Shown here: positions 35,957 to 46,341 of the stretch, in pieces
How the letters are laid out: each line of letters begins with the position of its first letter
How positions within the stretch are numbered: the first letter of the stretch is position 1
Assembly: GCA_003697085.1 (NCBI GenBank)
Contig: RFFU01000084.1
Location: forward strand, 1 to 64,000
Source of the DNA: Candidatus Hydrogenedentota bacterium
GTDB taxonomy: Bacteria > UBA8481 > J006
DNA length: 64,000 nt
Direction of reading: 5' to 3'
Notes under the pieces: generated by a model
Seen by the model: only the letters and a program-made list of their open reading frames with translations
Told to the model about the DNA's origin: nothing
The model's database searches: none
Translations under genes and position numbers: made by a program

Positions 35957-38900
35957 TGTGGAACATCAATGAATTTGCCGCCATTTCCATTCGGATGGCC
36001 TCTCCTGAGAGGATTCGGGAGTGGTCTCATGGTGAGGTGAAGAAACCGGAGACGATCAATTATCGGACGCTGAGGCCCGAGATCGAGGGGCTCTTTTGCG
36101 AGATGATTTTCGGTTCGACAAAGGACTGGGAGTGTTATTGCGGAAAGTTCAAGTCGATCCGATACAAAGGGGTGATCTGCGACCGGTGCCAGGTCGAGGT
36201 AACGCACTCAAAGGTTCGGCGCGAGCGGATGGGACACATCGATCTCGTCGCCCCAGTCTCGCACATTTGGTATTTCAAGGGAATTCCCTCGAAGATAGGT
36301 GTTCTCCTGAATCTTACCGGCAAGGAACTCGAACGTGTCCTTTATTTTCAGGATTACATCGTGATCGATCCCGGCGAAACGCCGTTGAAGAAGAAGCAAC
36401 TTTTGAATGAAGAAGAGTATGAGGAGGCGCGGGCGAAATACGGCAAACTTTTCAAGGCGGAGATGGGGGCGGAAGCGATCCGGGAGTTGCTGGCGGAGAT
36501 TGATGTGCAACAGTTGCGCAGGGAAATCCGCGAGAGTCTGAAGTTCAAGCAGTCGAAGCAGGACGAGCGCCGGCTGATCCGGCAGTTGACCGTCGTCGAG
36601 GCGCTGGCCAATTCAGGGAACAGGCCGGAGTGGATGATTCTGACGGTCCTTCCGGTGATTCCTCCGGATTTGCGTCCGATGGTGCAGTTGGACGGAGGGC
36701 GTTTCGCGACGAGTGATCTTAATGACCTTTATCGCCGGGTGCTGAATCGAAACAATCGGCTTCGGCGGCTCGTGGAATTGCGGGCGCCGCAGATAATCAT
36801 TCGGAATGAGAAACGGATGCTCCAAGAAGCCGTCGATGCCTTGTTGGACAACGGGCGGCGCGGGAGGCCGGTCAAGGGGACGAACAACAACCGCGTACTC
36901 AAATCCCTCTCCGATATGCTCAAGGGAAAGCAGGGACGATTCCGGCAGAATCTCCTCGGGAAGCGCGTTGATTATTCGGGCCGCAGTGTGATCGTTGTCG
37001 GTCCCGAACTGAAATTGAACCAATGTGGATTGCCGAAGAAGATGGCACTGGAACTCTTCAAACCCTTTATCATGAAGGAACTTGTAAAACGCGGCTTAGC
37101 CTCGAATATCAAGGCTGCGAAGAAGATGGTTGAGCGGGCGGCGGCCGAGGTTTGGGAAGTGATCGAGGATGTCATCAAGGATCACCCCGTTCTTCTCAAT
37201 CGCGCGCCCACGCTCCATCGCCTCGGCATTCAGGCGTTCCAACCTGTTTTGATAGAAGGGAAGGCCATTCGTCTTCACCCGCTGGTTTGTGTCGCTTTCA
37301 ACGCGGATTTCGACGGGGATCAGATGGCGGTTCACGTTCCGCTGTCGCAGGAAGCGATCATCGAAAGCAAGATTCTGATGATGGCGGATCGGAACATTCT
37401 CTCGCCTGCGAGCGGGAAGCCAATCGTAACGCCGACCCAGGATATCGTTCTCGGAGTCTATTATCTGACGAAGGAAAGGGAATCAGCGGCGCGTGCGGAG
37501 AAACTCTTTGCGACGAAGGAAGAATGTCTTTACGCCCTCGAGGCGGGGTGGATTTCCCTTCAAGGGCGCGTGCGGGTCTGTATCGGACGGGAAGAGAGCG
37601 GTCGACCTCGAATCGTCGAAACCACGCCGGGCCGGATTATTTTCAACGAGGTTTTGCCGGAAGGGTTCGGGTTTGTCAACCGCACGATCAGCAAGAGCGT
37701 TCTGGGAGGAATCATCGACCAGATCTTTCGTCGCTACGGCGAGACGATCACAGCGCGGACGGCCAACAGTATCAAGGAACTGGGGTTTCGTTACGCGACC
37801 CGTTCCGGGATTTCGATCGGGATCGAGGATATGAAGGTCCCGGGCGAGAAAGAGGAGATGATCGCGGCGGCCAAAGAGGAAGTAAACAAGATCAACGAAC
37901 AATACGCCAACGGAGTGATTACGGAACAGGAGCGTTATTCCAAGATCATCGATCTGTGGACGAGTACGACGGACGAAGTCGCGAAGGTGATGTTCGACCA
38001 GATCGAATCGGACAAGGAAGGGTTCAACCCGATCTACATTATGGCGGATTCCGGAGCGCGCGGTTCGAAGGCCCAAATCAAGCAGCTGGCCGGAATGCGG
38101 GGATTGATGGCGGATCCATTCGGAAAGATTCGCGAGACGCCCATCACCTCCAATTTCCGCGAGGGACTTTCGGTGATTGAATTCTTCCAATCCACGACGG
38201 GAGCACGGAAGGGACTGACGGATACGGCTCTGAAGACGGCCAACGCCGGCTATCTCACCCGCCGCCTTGTCGATGTCGCGCAAGATATTGTGGTGACGGA
38301 AGAAGATTGTAAGACGACCCGAGGGATCGTCATGGAGCCGTTACGGGCGGGGGACGAGATTTCCGAGTCTCTGGCGGACCGTGTACTGGGGAGATTCGTC
38401 GCTGAGGACGTGGAAGATCCGCGGGAAGAGGGGAAACTCCTCTTCAAGGCCGGGGATTATATCGACGATGAAGCGGCGCAAGAAATTCGCGAATGCGGTC
38501 TCGAGGAGATCAAAATCCGCTCCGTTCTGACTTGCGACTCAGAAACCGGAGTTTGCCGCCGATGTTACGGCCGCGACCTGGCGACCGGGCGGCTGGTTGA
38601 GATCGGGGAGGCGGTCGGGGTCATCGCCGCGCAATCGATTGGAGAACCGGGAACGCAGCTGACCTTGCGGACGTTTCACGTCGGCGGAACCGCTTCGGCC
38701 GACGATACCTATCTGCGCTCCCGCTTCACGGGCGTCGTGACCTCGCTTCCGAGGACGAAGGTTCAGAAGGACGGCAGTGTTTTCGTTGTCGAGGAAGGGG
38801 ACTACAAGGGAAAGCGTGTGGATACGCTGGTCGTTCGCAAGGACGTTGTTTTCCAAATGAGTTCCCGTGGCGCCCGAAGTCAGATGACCGTCAAGCGCGG

Positions 38901-40884
38901 GGTGAGCGTTTCCGTGAAAGCAAAGGACGGCGCGAAGGTGGAAGCGGAGACGCCGATTGTTCTTCTCTCCGTCCACTCCCGAATCCCGGGAACAATCAAG
39001 GCCGTGAAGAAGGACTTCATCGTGATCAAAAGCGGAAAGAAGGAGCAGCGCGTCGACATCCCCTTGGGAATGAGGATCGTCGTGGCGGCTGGGCAGAAGA
39101 TTTCAGAAAAAGATCCCGTTGCCGAACGTGTGTTCGCGGCTCCCTTCGCCGCAAAGCTCGAGGTTTCGGAGAAGAATGGAGCAAAGATCATCCGGATGGT
39201 ATCGTTGCACGAGGAGAATATGTCGGCGGTATCCGAGAAAGGAGTCTTGGTCGAGGCGCCGGCGATGATGGGGGCGGAACCGAAGGTCAAAGTGGGAGAT
39301 GTCGTCGAGCGGGGGAACATCATCGCTTTGAATCCTTCCTTCAAGCCGATTCTAGCGGAGATGGATGGGCGCGTGGAATTTCGGCGCGTCGCGATCCAAA
39401 AGGAAGGGAACGAACAGATCGTCGTAAAGCCGTCCGAAGTTGAGGGGACGGAGCAGGGGGCACTGATCGTTTGGCGGGGAAGCGAGTACTTTATCGGACC
39501 CGACGATCACCTCGAGGTGAATCCTGGAGAGAAGGTGGAGGTGGGGCAGCGCCTCTCGCGAAAACACACGTCCAGAACCCGCGGCGTTGTTCACGTCGTG
39601 CGGCGTTATGTTGCGAAGAGCGGCGCCGAGACGGCCTGGTTGATCCGGGTCGTCGAGAACGCGGACCGAAAGGCCCTCCCCTATCTGCGTTATACACGCA
39701 CGTCCGCCGGAACCGGAAAATCCAAGGCGCTTTCGAAGGTCAAGAAGCAGAACATTCGGCTCATCTCGAAATGCCACGTCGTGCGAAACGATCTCTTCGA
39801 GAAAAGTTCCTCGACAGTCGCGAAGATCGAGAATTGGCTGGCACGGCACAGAGCGAAACGGATCGAGGAGGCGGGATATAAGAGTGAGGTCTTCGATACG
39901 GTTGAATACGAGTTGCCGTCGGACCAGGCCGTAAGGGAAGTCTCCGAACTCGAGGAAAAGGCTCTTGCCGCCGGGGAAGCGCTCACCGTTGAGAGCGGCG
40001 AATTGATCGTCAAACTCTTCTCGGACTTCCTCAAGGGGCCCAAAGAAAGCGGCGGGGAAAAGGCGGGAATGACGAAGGATATTACGGGCGGGCTACCGCG
40101 TGTCGAGGAACTCTTCGAACTTCGAAAGCCGAAGTCCACTCCCGCGATTCTGGCTCCTTTCGGCGGGAAGATTTCCATCGGAGCCAAGTTCCGCAAGGAG
40201 CGGAAGGTCGATATCACGGGAGAAGACGGTTCCGTCGAGGAGATCGAGATTCCTCCGGAGCGCCATCTGATCGTCGAAAACGGAGCGGAAGTTGCGGCGG
40301 GGGATCTGCTGACGGACGGTCCCGTGGATGTTCACGAAATGCTCAAGGTTCGCCCGGGCACTGATGTTCAACGATATATCGTCGGTGAGATTCAGGACGT
40401 CTATCGAATGCAGGGGGTGGAGATCAACGACAAACATGTCGAGGTGATCGTGCGCCAAATGATGAAGAAGGTGCAGATCGAGGAGCCGGGCGACACGGAA
40501 TTCCTGCCCGATGAACTCGTGGATCGTTCACGGATGTTGAGGGAGAATCGGCGGGTTCGTGAACAGGGCAAGAAGCAAGCGACCTATCACCCGGTGTTGC
40601 TTGGAATCACCAAGGCCTCGAAGTTCTCCGAGTCCTTCATTTCAGCCGCCTCGTTCCAGGAAACCACCTGGGCTCTGACCCAAGCCGCGGTTGCGGGAAA
40701 GCGCGACGATCTGCTCGGGCTCAAAGAGAACGTGATCATCGGCCACCTCATTCCCGCCGGTACGGGGGCGCGGAGGTATCGCGACGGAGTCGTTTTGGAG
40801 CTGCCGGAGGCAGCCGAAGAAGAGGGGGAGGAATCTCCGGAGAAGCAAGAATCTCCGTCGTCTCCGGTTTCGGCGGGAGTATAA
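35956..40884 (+). CDS. rpoC: DNA-directed RNA polymerase subunit beta' with a very large trigger-loop insertion
   Basis: 1642 residues, more than 200 longer than the E. coli subunit. The N-terminal zinc ribbon (near residue 60, [13 protein letters not shown] then CDRC), the active-site [12 protein letters not shown] (449-460), the second zinc site [11 protein letters not shown] and the C-terminal region are intact. The N-terminal half has no Thermus/Thermotoga-type insertion. The extra length is in the trigger loop: [16 protein letters not shown] begins at 896 and [14 protein letters not shown] only at 1375, about 460 residues apart versus roughly 200 in E. coli with its SI3 domain. The insert is rich in short beta strands ([26 protein letters not shown]) like repeated sandwich-barrel hybrid motifs. 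A Glu/Ser/Pro tail ends the protein. Confidence 0.99.
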   Translation: MWNINEFAAISIRMASPERIREWSHGEVKKPETINYRTLRPEIEGLFCEMIFGSTKDWECYCGKFKSIRYKGVICDRCQVEVTHSKVRRERMGHIDLVAPVSHIWYFKGIPSKIGVLLNLTGKELERVLYFQDYIVIDPGETPLKKKQLLNEEEYEEARAKYGKLFKAEMGAEAIRELLAEIDVQQLRREIRESLKFKQSKQDERRLIRQLTVVEALANSGNRPEWMILTVLPVIPPDLRPMVQLDGGRFATSDLNDLYRRVLNRNNRLRRLVELRAPQIIIRNEKRMLQEAVDALLDNGRRGRPVKGTNNNRVLKSLSDMLKGKQGRFRQNLLGKRVDYSGRSVIVVGPELKLNQCGLPKKMALELFKPFIMKELVKRGLASNIKAAKKMVERAAAEVWEVIEDVIKDHPVLLNRAPTLHRLGIQAFQPVLIEGKAIRLHPLVCVAFNADFDGDQMAVHVPLSQEAIIESKILMMADRNILSPASGKPIVTPTQDIVLGVYYLTKERESAARAEKLFATKEECLYALEAGWISLQGRVRVCIGREESGRPRIVETTPGRIIFNEVLPEGFGFVNRTISKSVLGGIIDQIFRRYGETITARTANSIKELGFRYATRSGISIGIEDMKVPGEKEEMIAAAKEEVNKINEQYANGVITEQERYSKIIDLWTSTTDEVAKVMFDQIESDKEGFNPIYIMADSGARGSKAQIKQLAGMRGLMADPFGKIRETPITSNFREGLSVIEFFQSTTGARKGLTDTALKTANAGYLTRRLVDVAQDIVVTEEDCKTTRGIVMEPLRAGDEISESLADRVLGRFVAEDVEDPREEGKLLFKAGDYIDDEAAQEIRECGLEEIKIRSVLTCDSETGVCRRCYGRDLATGRLVEIGEAVGVIAAQSIGEPGTQLTLRTFHVGGTASADDTYLRSRFTGVVTSLPRTKVQKDGSVFVVEEGDYKGKRVDTLVVRKDVVFQMSSRGARSQMTVKRGVSVSVKAKDGAKVEAETPIVLLSVHSRIPGTIKAVKKDFIVIKSGKKEQRVDIPLGMRIVVAAGQKISEKDPVAERVFAAPFAAKLEVSEKNGAKIIRMVSLHEENMSAVSEKGVLVEAPAMMGAEPKVKVGDVVERGNIIALNPSFKPILAEMDGRVEFRRVAIQKEGNEQIVVKPSEVEGTEQGALIVWRGSEYFIGPDDHLEVNPGEKVEVGQRLSRKHTSRTRGVVHVVRRYVAKSGAETAWLIRVVENADRKALPYLRYTRTSAGTGKSKALSKVKKQNIRLISKCHVVRNDLFEKSSSTVAKIENWLARHRAKRIEEAGYKSEVFDTVEYELPSDQAVREVSELEEKALAAGEALTVESGELIVKLFSDFLKGPKESGGEKAGMTKDITGGLPRVEELFELRKPKSTPAILAPFGGKISIGAKFRKERKVDITGEDGSVEEIEIPPERHLIVENGAEVAAGDLLTDGPVDVHEMLKVRPGTDVQRYIVGEIQDVYRMQGVEINDKHVEVIVRQMMKKVQIEEPGDTEFLPDELVDRSRMLRENRRVREQGKKQATYHPVLLGITKASKFSESFISAASFQETTWALTQAAVAGKRDDLLGLKENVIIGHLIPAGTGARRYRDGVVLELPEAAEEEGEESPEKQESPSSPVSAGV

Positions 40885-40918
40885 GCATTCGAGCCGCCCG
40901 GGGAATCGCTCTCGCTGG

Positions 40919-41968
40919 TCAGGGAGGGAGGGAGCGCAAGCCCAAGGTAAGCAACGTCCTGAGCGAGCGGAAGAGCATTTGCGCGTGAGCGAACCGCGCC
41001 GACGAGGTTCGTTGTTTTCTCATAACGGCCGCGGCCGTGGAGGAGTTGGGAAGAAGCGTCTGGTGCAGGAAACGGATTCGGGGACGGACCCGGGGAATGT
41101 CCAGCAACGTGAAGAGGAAGCGTAACGCGGGAATCGGTCGCCCCTCCCAGGCTGCGTTGATGGCCGCTTTTTCGAGAAAACCCGCTCTCGGTGAGAGAAG
41201 AGTTTTCGGAACAAATTTATTCTTGAGGAAGAATCGCAACTGGTGAAAAACCACCGATTCGAATCGAGAGCCCGGCCGGCGACTTTGAGACAATGTGTTC
41301 TCGATTAAAAAGAAGCGATGGAGGTCGAGGAGCCAGCGGGCGCCCGCGGCTCCATGATGATGAATATAATGAACGAGGAGATAGGTCAGGGTGAGATGGG
41401 GATCGAGTGTTGGTAGTCTTCCGTGGGGTGTGTCGATGAAAGTGATATGCTCGGACCAGGAAAGGTTTGCATCCTTTGTCGCCGCCGCGCGGGCGGGAAC
41501 GCGCGTCGTATTGAGAAAACCGATATGAAGATCGACCTGCCCGCGAGAACTGAAGAAGAGTTCGGGATGTCCCGGATCCTGTCTTAAGCCGAGGTTCTCG
41601 ACGAGCCGCCTGCGCGCCGCCCCGCGGTCTTCCGGAAGAACCAACAGATCAATATCACCGAAGGGGCGATGAAGGGGATTATCGTAGAGGGAGAACGAGA
41701 GGGCCGGCCCCTTCAGGATCGCCCAAGGCCTGTTCCAGGTCGAGAAACACTCGAGAAGCGATTTCAAAAGCGTTTCCTTGAGGAGCCAGTCGAGGCTGGA
41801 ACGCTTCCGTTCCTCGAGACAGTCGGAGAAGTGAGAGTTCGTTGAAGTGAGATAAGCGAGAACACCCTCCCGTTCGGCGCGAGCCAAAACGGCGCCTCGC
41901 GCCGCGCCGGGAACTTCTTCTCCCCTCAGGGCCGCCCAGAAATGAACCGGTTCTTTGGAAGATGGCAA
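40919..41968 (-). CDS. Nucleotidyltransferase family protein (NTP_transf_5 type)
   Basis: 349 residues. The signature is AILKGPALSFSLYDNP followed by RPFGDIDLLVLPED, the G-D-I-D metal motif of the uncharacterised nucleotidyltransferase family common in polysaccharide and exosortase-associated loci. A VDLHIGFLNTTRVP segment gives a third acidic residue, and a helical region with HYIHHHGAAGARWLLDLHR follows. The substrate is unknown. It converges with rpoC (34 bases between stops) and is read in the same direction as the PLP enzyme gene upstream of it. Confidence 0.85.
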   Translation of the reverse strand: MPSSKEPVHFWAALRGEEVPGAARGAVLARAEREGVLAYLTSTNSHFSDCLEERKRSSLDWLLKETLLKSLLECFSTWNRPWAILKGPALSFSLYDNPLHRPFGDIDLLVLPEDRGAARRRLVENLGLRQDPGHPELFFSSRGQVDLHIGFLNTTRVPARAAATKDANLSWSEHITFIDTPHGRLPTLDPHLTLTYLLVHYIHHHGAAGARWLLDLHRFFLIENTLSQSRRPGSRFESVVFHQLRFFLKNKFVPKTLLSPRAGFLEKAAINAAWEGRPIPALRFLFTLLDIPRVRPRIRFLHQTLLPNSSTAAAVMRKQRTSSARFAHAQMLFRSLRTLLTLGLRSLPP

Positions 41969-42055
41969 GAGCCGTTTTACTCCGTCGCTTCCGTCCGCTT
42001 GCGGACCGGGAATGAAAGGAAGAGTCTCGCCCCGTCGAAAACAGAAGAAGGGATG

Positions 42056-43345
42056 TCAGACCTTCCGCAGGGCTTTATTGAGGTCGCGAACGAGGTCGGC
42101 GGCATCCTCGATTCCTATCGAGAGTCGGACGAGATTATCTCCGATTCCAAGACGTTTCCGTTCCCTCCGGCTCTTGTCCCAGAAGGACATCGTCGCAACG
42201 ATCTCCGCCAGACTTTCAACGCCCCCGAGGGACGGGCCGATCTTGAAGAGACGGAGAGAATCGACGAAGCGTTCCGCGCCCGCGAGGTCGGTTTGAATCT
42301 CGAAGGAAACGACACACCCGAAGCCGTTCATCGCTTTCCGTGCGATTTCGTGATCAGGATGGCTCGGCAGGCCCGGGTAAAAGACTCGCTGTACCTTCGG
42401 ATGAGTTTGGAGGAAGTGCGCGATGGCGAGCGCGCTTTCGTTCTGCGCCCGAACGCGCAAGGCCGCGGTCTTGATACCGCGGAGAATGAGGTAGGCGGCG
42501 AGAGGGGGAAGAAGTGTGCCCACCGTTCCATGGTACTCCCGGACGCGGTCCACGAGCGCGCGGGGTCCGAGAACGGCGCCTCCAATGATGTCGTTGTGCC
42601 CGGCGAGGTACTTTGTGAGCGACAGGATGACCAAATCCGCCCCCAGGCCGACGGGATCACAGTTGAAGGGAGCCGCGATCGTCGGATCCACGAGCAGGGG
42701 GATATTCCGTTTCCGGCATTTCTCGGCAACGACCTCGATGTCCGGAACGTACAAGTGCGGATTCGTGGGAATCTCCAGAAAGACCGCTTTCGTCCTTCTC
42801 CCCAGAGCGCGGATGACATCATCGGCGCGGGGGGAGACGAAATCGACCCGCACCCCGAATTTGGAAAGAAACTTTTCGCTGAAAGCGCGTGTCCGGCGGT
42901 AGCATTCGGAAGTCATAACGACATGATCACCGGAAGAAAGCAGAGTAAGGAGAGTGTCGGTAACCGCGGCCATTCCGCTCGACGTCACCAAGGCATCCTC
43001 GGTTCCAAAAAGTTCGGCGAGTTTTCGTTCCAGTGTGAGTTGGGTCGGGGAGCCGTACCGGCCGTACTCGAACCGCGATTTCACCTCCGCCTCGTGATAG
43101 GCGCGGACCTCGGCGCTCTTCCGGAAACAATACGTTGCTGTTTGAAAAACGGGAGTGACGACGCTGTCTCCGAGCACCTCCGCCGTTTCGCCCGCGTGAA
43201 CGGAGAGTGTCCGGGCCGTTTCCAAAGGTGATTTTCGCTCGTGCGACGCGTTCTGCACAGTGATCAAGGAAAAGGTCTTGGCGCGTCGCGGAGGGGAGGG
43301 CTTTTCGGAGTGATTCGTTTTGCGTGATTTTTTTCTTCGTTTCAT
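42056..43345 (-). CDS. Cys/Met metabolism PLP-dependent enzyme (cystathionine gamma-synthase/lyase family)
   Basis: 429 residues. The PLP fold family is clear: TRTLSVHAGE-like start of the core (ETARTLSVHAGE), YGRYGSPTQLTLERKLAEL, VTSSGMAAVTDTLL, and the Schiff-base lysine in LILSLTKYLAGHND. Members make or cleave cystathionine, homocysteine or methionine gamma-adducts; sequence alone does not separate them. The first ~45 residues are Lys/Arg/Ser-rich with no match in the family, so the true start may be internal, though no better start was found. Confidence 0.9.
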   Translation of the reverse strand: MKRRKKSRKTNHSEKPSPPRRAKTFSLITVQNASHERKSPLETARTLSVHAGETAEVLGDSVVTPVFQTATYCFRKSAEVRAYHEAEVKSRFEYGRYGSPTQLTLERKLAELFGTEDALVTSSGMAAVTDTLLTLLSSGDHVVMTSECYRRTRAFSEKFLSKFGVRVDFVSPRADDVIRALGRRTKAVFLEIPTNPHLYVPDIEVVAEKCRKRNIPLLVDPTIAAPFNCDPVGLGADLVILSLTKYLAGHNDIIGGAVLGPRALVDRVREYHGTVGTLLPPLAAYLILRGIKTAALRVRAQNESALAIAHFLQTHPKVQRVFYPGLPSHPDHEIARKAMNGFGCVVSFEIQTDLAGAERFVDSLRLFKIGPSLGGVESLAEIVATMSFWDKSRRERKRLGIGDNLVRLSIGIEDAADLVRDLNKALRKV

Positions 43346-43575
43346 AGGCGGAGTTTACCATCTCATGAGCCTCGCGGGAAGTCTGCGATACCGGAAAGAG
43401 TGAAAAGGGCGGAAAAGAAACAGAAGCAAGGCGAAAGAGAAGGCAAACGGCAAGAGGGCGAAGGACAGTGAGAGGAGGGAAGCCGGAAGAAAAAGGCGGA
43501 CCGGCCAGTTGCGGGGGAAGGGTTCGAGGCTTAGAATGAGTTCGGGGCGAACAGAGTGGAGGAGAAAAAGATGCG

Positions 43576-44775
43576 ATGCGGAAATCCATGGTGAACCCAG
43601 ACGCCGTTTCCCAACAATCACAACGAAAGACGGAGGATGTTTTGACGGCGGTCGCGCGGGAGATTCGTGAACGGTTGCCGGTGCTTCGTTCTTCCTTGCC
43701 GCTCAATCATGCCGGTATCTCACCTCAACCCCGCGGAGACCTCGTTTCAGAGTGCCTTCGGTTGCGGAGTGAGCGGACTCCCGGCGAAGTATTGGAGCGT
43801 TACGCGGGGACTCGTTCCGAGGTCGTTCGGGATTACGCACGATTCCTCTCGGTCGCTCCGGAAGAGATCGCCGTAACGCGGCATACGGCGGAAGGAGTTA
43901 ACATTGTTGCTCAGGGGTTTCCGTGGAAATCGGGGGACGTGATCGTGACGGTGAACACCGAGTATCCATCAAACGTCTATCCGTGGTGGAATCTTCGGGA
44001 TAGGGGGGTCGAGATCGTTTCCGTTCCCGAGCGGGAGGGACGAGTGGATCCGGATGAATTCTCTTCGGCCTTGACCGACCGAACGCGACTTGTCGCGATA
44101 AGCCATGTGGAGTTCTCGAGCGGGTATCGATTCGATCTACAGTGGTTGTCGGCTCTATGTCGCGAGAAAGGCATCTTTCTTTTTCTGGATATTGCCCAAT
44201 CGATCGGCGTTTGTCCCGTCGATCTTTCCCTCGTTGATGCCGCGGCGTGGCCGACCTGGAAGTGGCTGATGGGCCCCTTGGGGATGGGGGGCTTCTTCCT
44301 CGCGCGCCGTCGCTGGAAGGAAATTCGACCGGTTTTCGTCGGAACGGACGGGATGGTGAGGGGGAAGGATTATCTGGATTATCGTTTCGAGTTTTTGGAA
44401 GGAGCCGAGCGGTTCGAATATTCGACGGGGAATTTACTGGGAATGTTGGGGACGGCGGAGGCGTTGAGGCGTTTTCGGCGCGTCTTTTCGGTGCCGAGCG
44501 GAATGGAGAAACTTTTCGCGAGAGTCCGCGGTTTGGCCGAGCGGATCATCGGAGGAATGGAAGCGAAAGGCTACAGGCTTTTTTCCTCGCGACGTTCGGG
44601 GGAAACGAGTGGCATTCTTTCCTTCGAAGGCGGCAAACCCGCGGAAGTCGTACGGCGGCTGGGTGAATCCGGTATCGAGGTGGCATTCCGCGCCGGACGC
44701 ATTCGAATCGCCCCGCATTTTTACAACACGGAAGAAGATGTGGAACGATTGTTGCGGGAGCTGCCGGCTGTATGA
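43576..44775 (+). CDS. Class V aminotransferase (isopenicillin-N epimerase/cysteine desulfurase-like)
   Basis: 399 residues. Fold type I PLP enzyme: LNHAGISPQPR at the start of the core, TRHTAEGVNIVAQGFP, ISHVEFSSGYRFDL, FLFLDIAQSIGVCPVDL, and the PLP lysine in AWPTWKWLMGPLGMG. GGAGGAG (43558-43564) lies 11 bases before the ATG. There is no clear cysteine-desulfurase loop cysteine, so an aminotransferase, epimerase or lyase role is more likely. It overlaps the HIT gene by ATGA, so the two are coupled. Confidence 0.88.
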   Translation: MRKSMVNPDAVSQQSQRKTEDVLTAVAREIRERLPVLRSSLPLNHAGISPQPRGDLVSECLRLRSERTPGEVLERYAGTRSEVVRDYARFLSVAPEEIAVTRHTAEGVNIVAQGFPWKSGDVIVTVNTEYPSNVYPWWNLRDRGVEIVSVPEREGRVDPDEFSSALTDRTRLVAISHVEFSSGYRFDLQWLSALCREKGIFLFLDIAQSIGVCPVDLSLVDAAAWPTWKWLMGPLGMGGFFLARRRWKEIRPVFVGTDGMVRGKDYLDYRFEFLEGAERFEYSTGNLLGMLGTAEALRRFRRVFSVPSGMEKLFARVRGLAERIIGGMEAKGYRLFSSRRSGETSGILSFEGGKPAEVVRRLGESGIEVAFRAGRIRIAPHFYNTEEDVERLLRELPAV

Positions 44776-45287
44776 AACGCCGGATTCTCTTTGTGCCAGG
44801 AAAACTTCCTTACGTTCGCGGTGAACGCCCGAAGGTCGACTGCATTCTCTGCGCGGTCCTCCGCGATGATCCTCGTGTGGACCGCCTCGTTCTTGCGCGG
44901 GATCGTTCGGTCTTTGTGACGCTGAATCTTTATCCCTACAATCCGGGGCACGTGATGGTGGTTCCCCGGCGGCACATCGTGGATCCGCGGGAGGCGACTG
45001 AATCGGAACGAAGAGCGATGGCTCTGTGGCGCGACCGCGTGATGGATGCCCTGGACGAGATTTACTCCCCGGCGGGATACAATATCGGATATAACGTCGG
45101 AAAACGTTCCGGTGCTTCTCTCGAACATCTGCATCTTCATGTCGTCCCGAGATACAAGAATGAGATCGGCTTTCTTGACGTTCTCAGCGGAACACGCGTC
45201 ATCGTCGAAGAGCCCGGGGTGAGCGCGAGGAAGATAAGCGGTTTTTTGAGAAAATATCGCGGCGGAACAAAAGAGAAAAAAAGATGA
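44772..45287 (+). CDS. HIT family nucleotide hydrolase/phosphorylase
   Basis: 171 residues. CILCAVL near residue 25 is part of the zinc site of longer HIT proteins, TLNLYPYNPGHVMVVPRRH is the family core, and the catalytic triad is HLHLHVVPRY near residue 119. Members of this length, close to Ap4A phosphorylases and FHIT-like hydrolases, cleave dinucleoside polyphosphates or adenylates. It is coupled by ATGA to the class V aminotransferase and lies upstream of an ABC transporter ATPase pair. Confidence 0.93.
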   Translation: MKRRILFVPGKLPYVRGERPKVDCILCAVLRDDPRVDRLVLARDRSVFVTLNLYPYNPGHVMVVPRRHIVDPREATESERRAMALWRDRVMDALDEIYSPAGYNIGYNVGKRSGASLEHLHLHVVPRYKNEIGFLDVLSGTRVIVEEPGVSARKISGFLRKYRGGTKEKKR

Positions 45288-45336
45288 AACGTCTCTTTTC
45301 CCGAAGGGGAAACCGCGGGGGGAGCGTCCGCGCGGC

Positions 45337-46341
45337 GTGATGCCTCCTCTTCTCGAAGTTCGCCGTCTTTCGCTCGAAACGGTCGCTCACGGTCAAAAAC
45401 GAAGACTTCTCCGGGATGTCAGTTTCGAGATCGAAACGGGCGAGATCGTGGCGCTCGTGGGCGAATCCGGTTCGGGGAAGACACTCACCGCCCTGGCGAT
45501 CGCGCGTCTTCTTCCCAACAACGTCCGGCAACACGCGGGCGAGATACGTTTGGGGGGCGAACGAATTGACGCCCTGGCCGAAGAAGCGATGTGCCGTATT
45601 CGAGGAAAACGAATCGGAATGATTTTTCAAGAACCAATGACAAGTCTCAATCCCGTCCTGACCGTCGGTTTTCAGGTGGAAGAGGGAATGCGGATTCACG
45701 GCTTCCCGGCATCGGAGGTTCGGAGGAGGGCGAAGGAGTATCTGGCTGCGGTGCGATTTCGCGATCCGGAGCGGATTTTTCGATCCTATCCGCATGAACT
45801 GTCCGGAGGAGAACGTCAGAGGGCGATGATTGCCGCAGTTCTGGCCCCTTCTCCGGAACTCGTGATCGCGGATGAGCCGACGACGGCGCTCGATGTCACC
45901 ATTCAGAAGGAGATACTCGAAGTGCTTCGGGAACTGCAATCAAGGGGAACGCCGGAGGATTCTTCCGGCAAGACTTCCTTTCTCTTTATTTCCCATGACC
46001 TGGCCGTCGTGAGCGAAATTGCGGACAGGATTCTCGTGCTCTATCGAGGAAGCCTCGTGGAAGTGGGGCCGCCAGAGAAGGTTCTTTCGGCTCCCGCTCA
46101 TCCCTATACGAAGGCGTTGCTTGACGCGATCCCTCGTGAGAGGCTGCGGCTTCCGGAACCACCTCCGGGGGACGAAGGAGAAGGTGAAGAGAACGAACCG
46201 GAAGGGAAATGTATCTATTTCAGCCGTTGTCCGCTTGCCGACGCGGTATGCCGGAAAGAACCGGGGTTGAGCGGTCTGGAGGGGCGACAGGAACACCGTG
46301 TGAAGTGTGTGAAACCTCTTTTGGGGACGGGGAAAGAATGA
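45337..46341 (+). CDS. Oligopeptide/dipeptide ABC transporter ATP-binding protein (OppD/DppD type)
   Basis: 334 residues with a complete ABC ATPase: Walker A GESGSGKTL, signature LSGGERQRAMIA, Walker B LVIADEPTTALDV and the switch His in ISHDLAVV. The C-terminal oligopeptide-transporter extension has PAHPYTKALLDAIP and a cysteine-containing tail (CIYFSRCPLADAVC) like the OppD/F Fe-S/C-rich end. The start is either the GTG at 45337 or the ATG at 45340. It overlaps the OppF gene by ATGA. No permease or binding protein is encoded nearby. Confidence 0.9.
   Translation: MMPPLLEVRRLSLETVAHGQKRRLLRDVSFEIETGEIVALVGESGSGKTLTALAIARLLPNNVRQHAGEIRLGGERIDALAEEAMCRIRGKRIGMIFQEPMTSLNPVLTVGFQVEEGMRIHGFPASEVRRRAKEYLAAVRFRDPERIFRSYPHELSGGERQRAMIAAVLAPSPELVIADEPTTALDVTIQKEILEVLRELQSRGTPEDSSGKTSFLFISHDLAVVSEIADRILVLYRGSLVEVGPPEKVLSAPAHPYTKALLDAIPRERLRLPEPPPGDEGEGEENEPEGKCIYFSRCPLADAVCRKEPGLSGLEGRQEHRVKCVKPLLGTGKE

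Noticed and set aside
43355..43621. Minus-strand hydrophobic small protein (88 codons)
   Set aside because: It is the complement of a purine-rich tract upstream of the class V aminotransferase, overlaps that gene's start and has no ribosome site.
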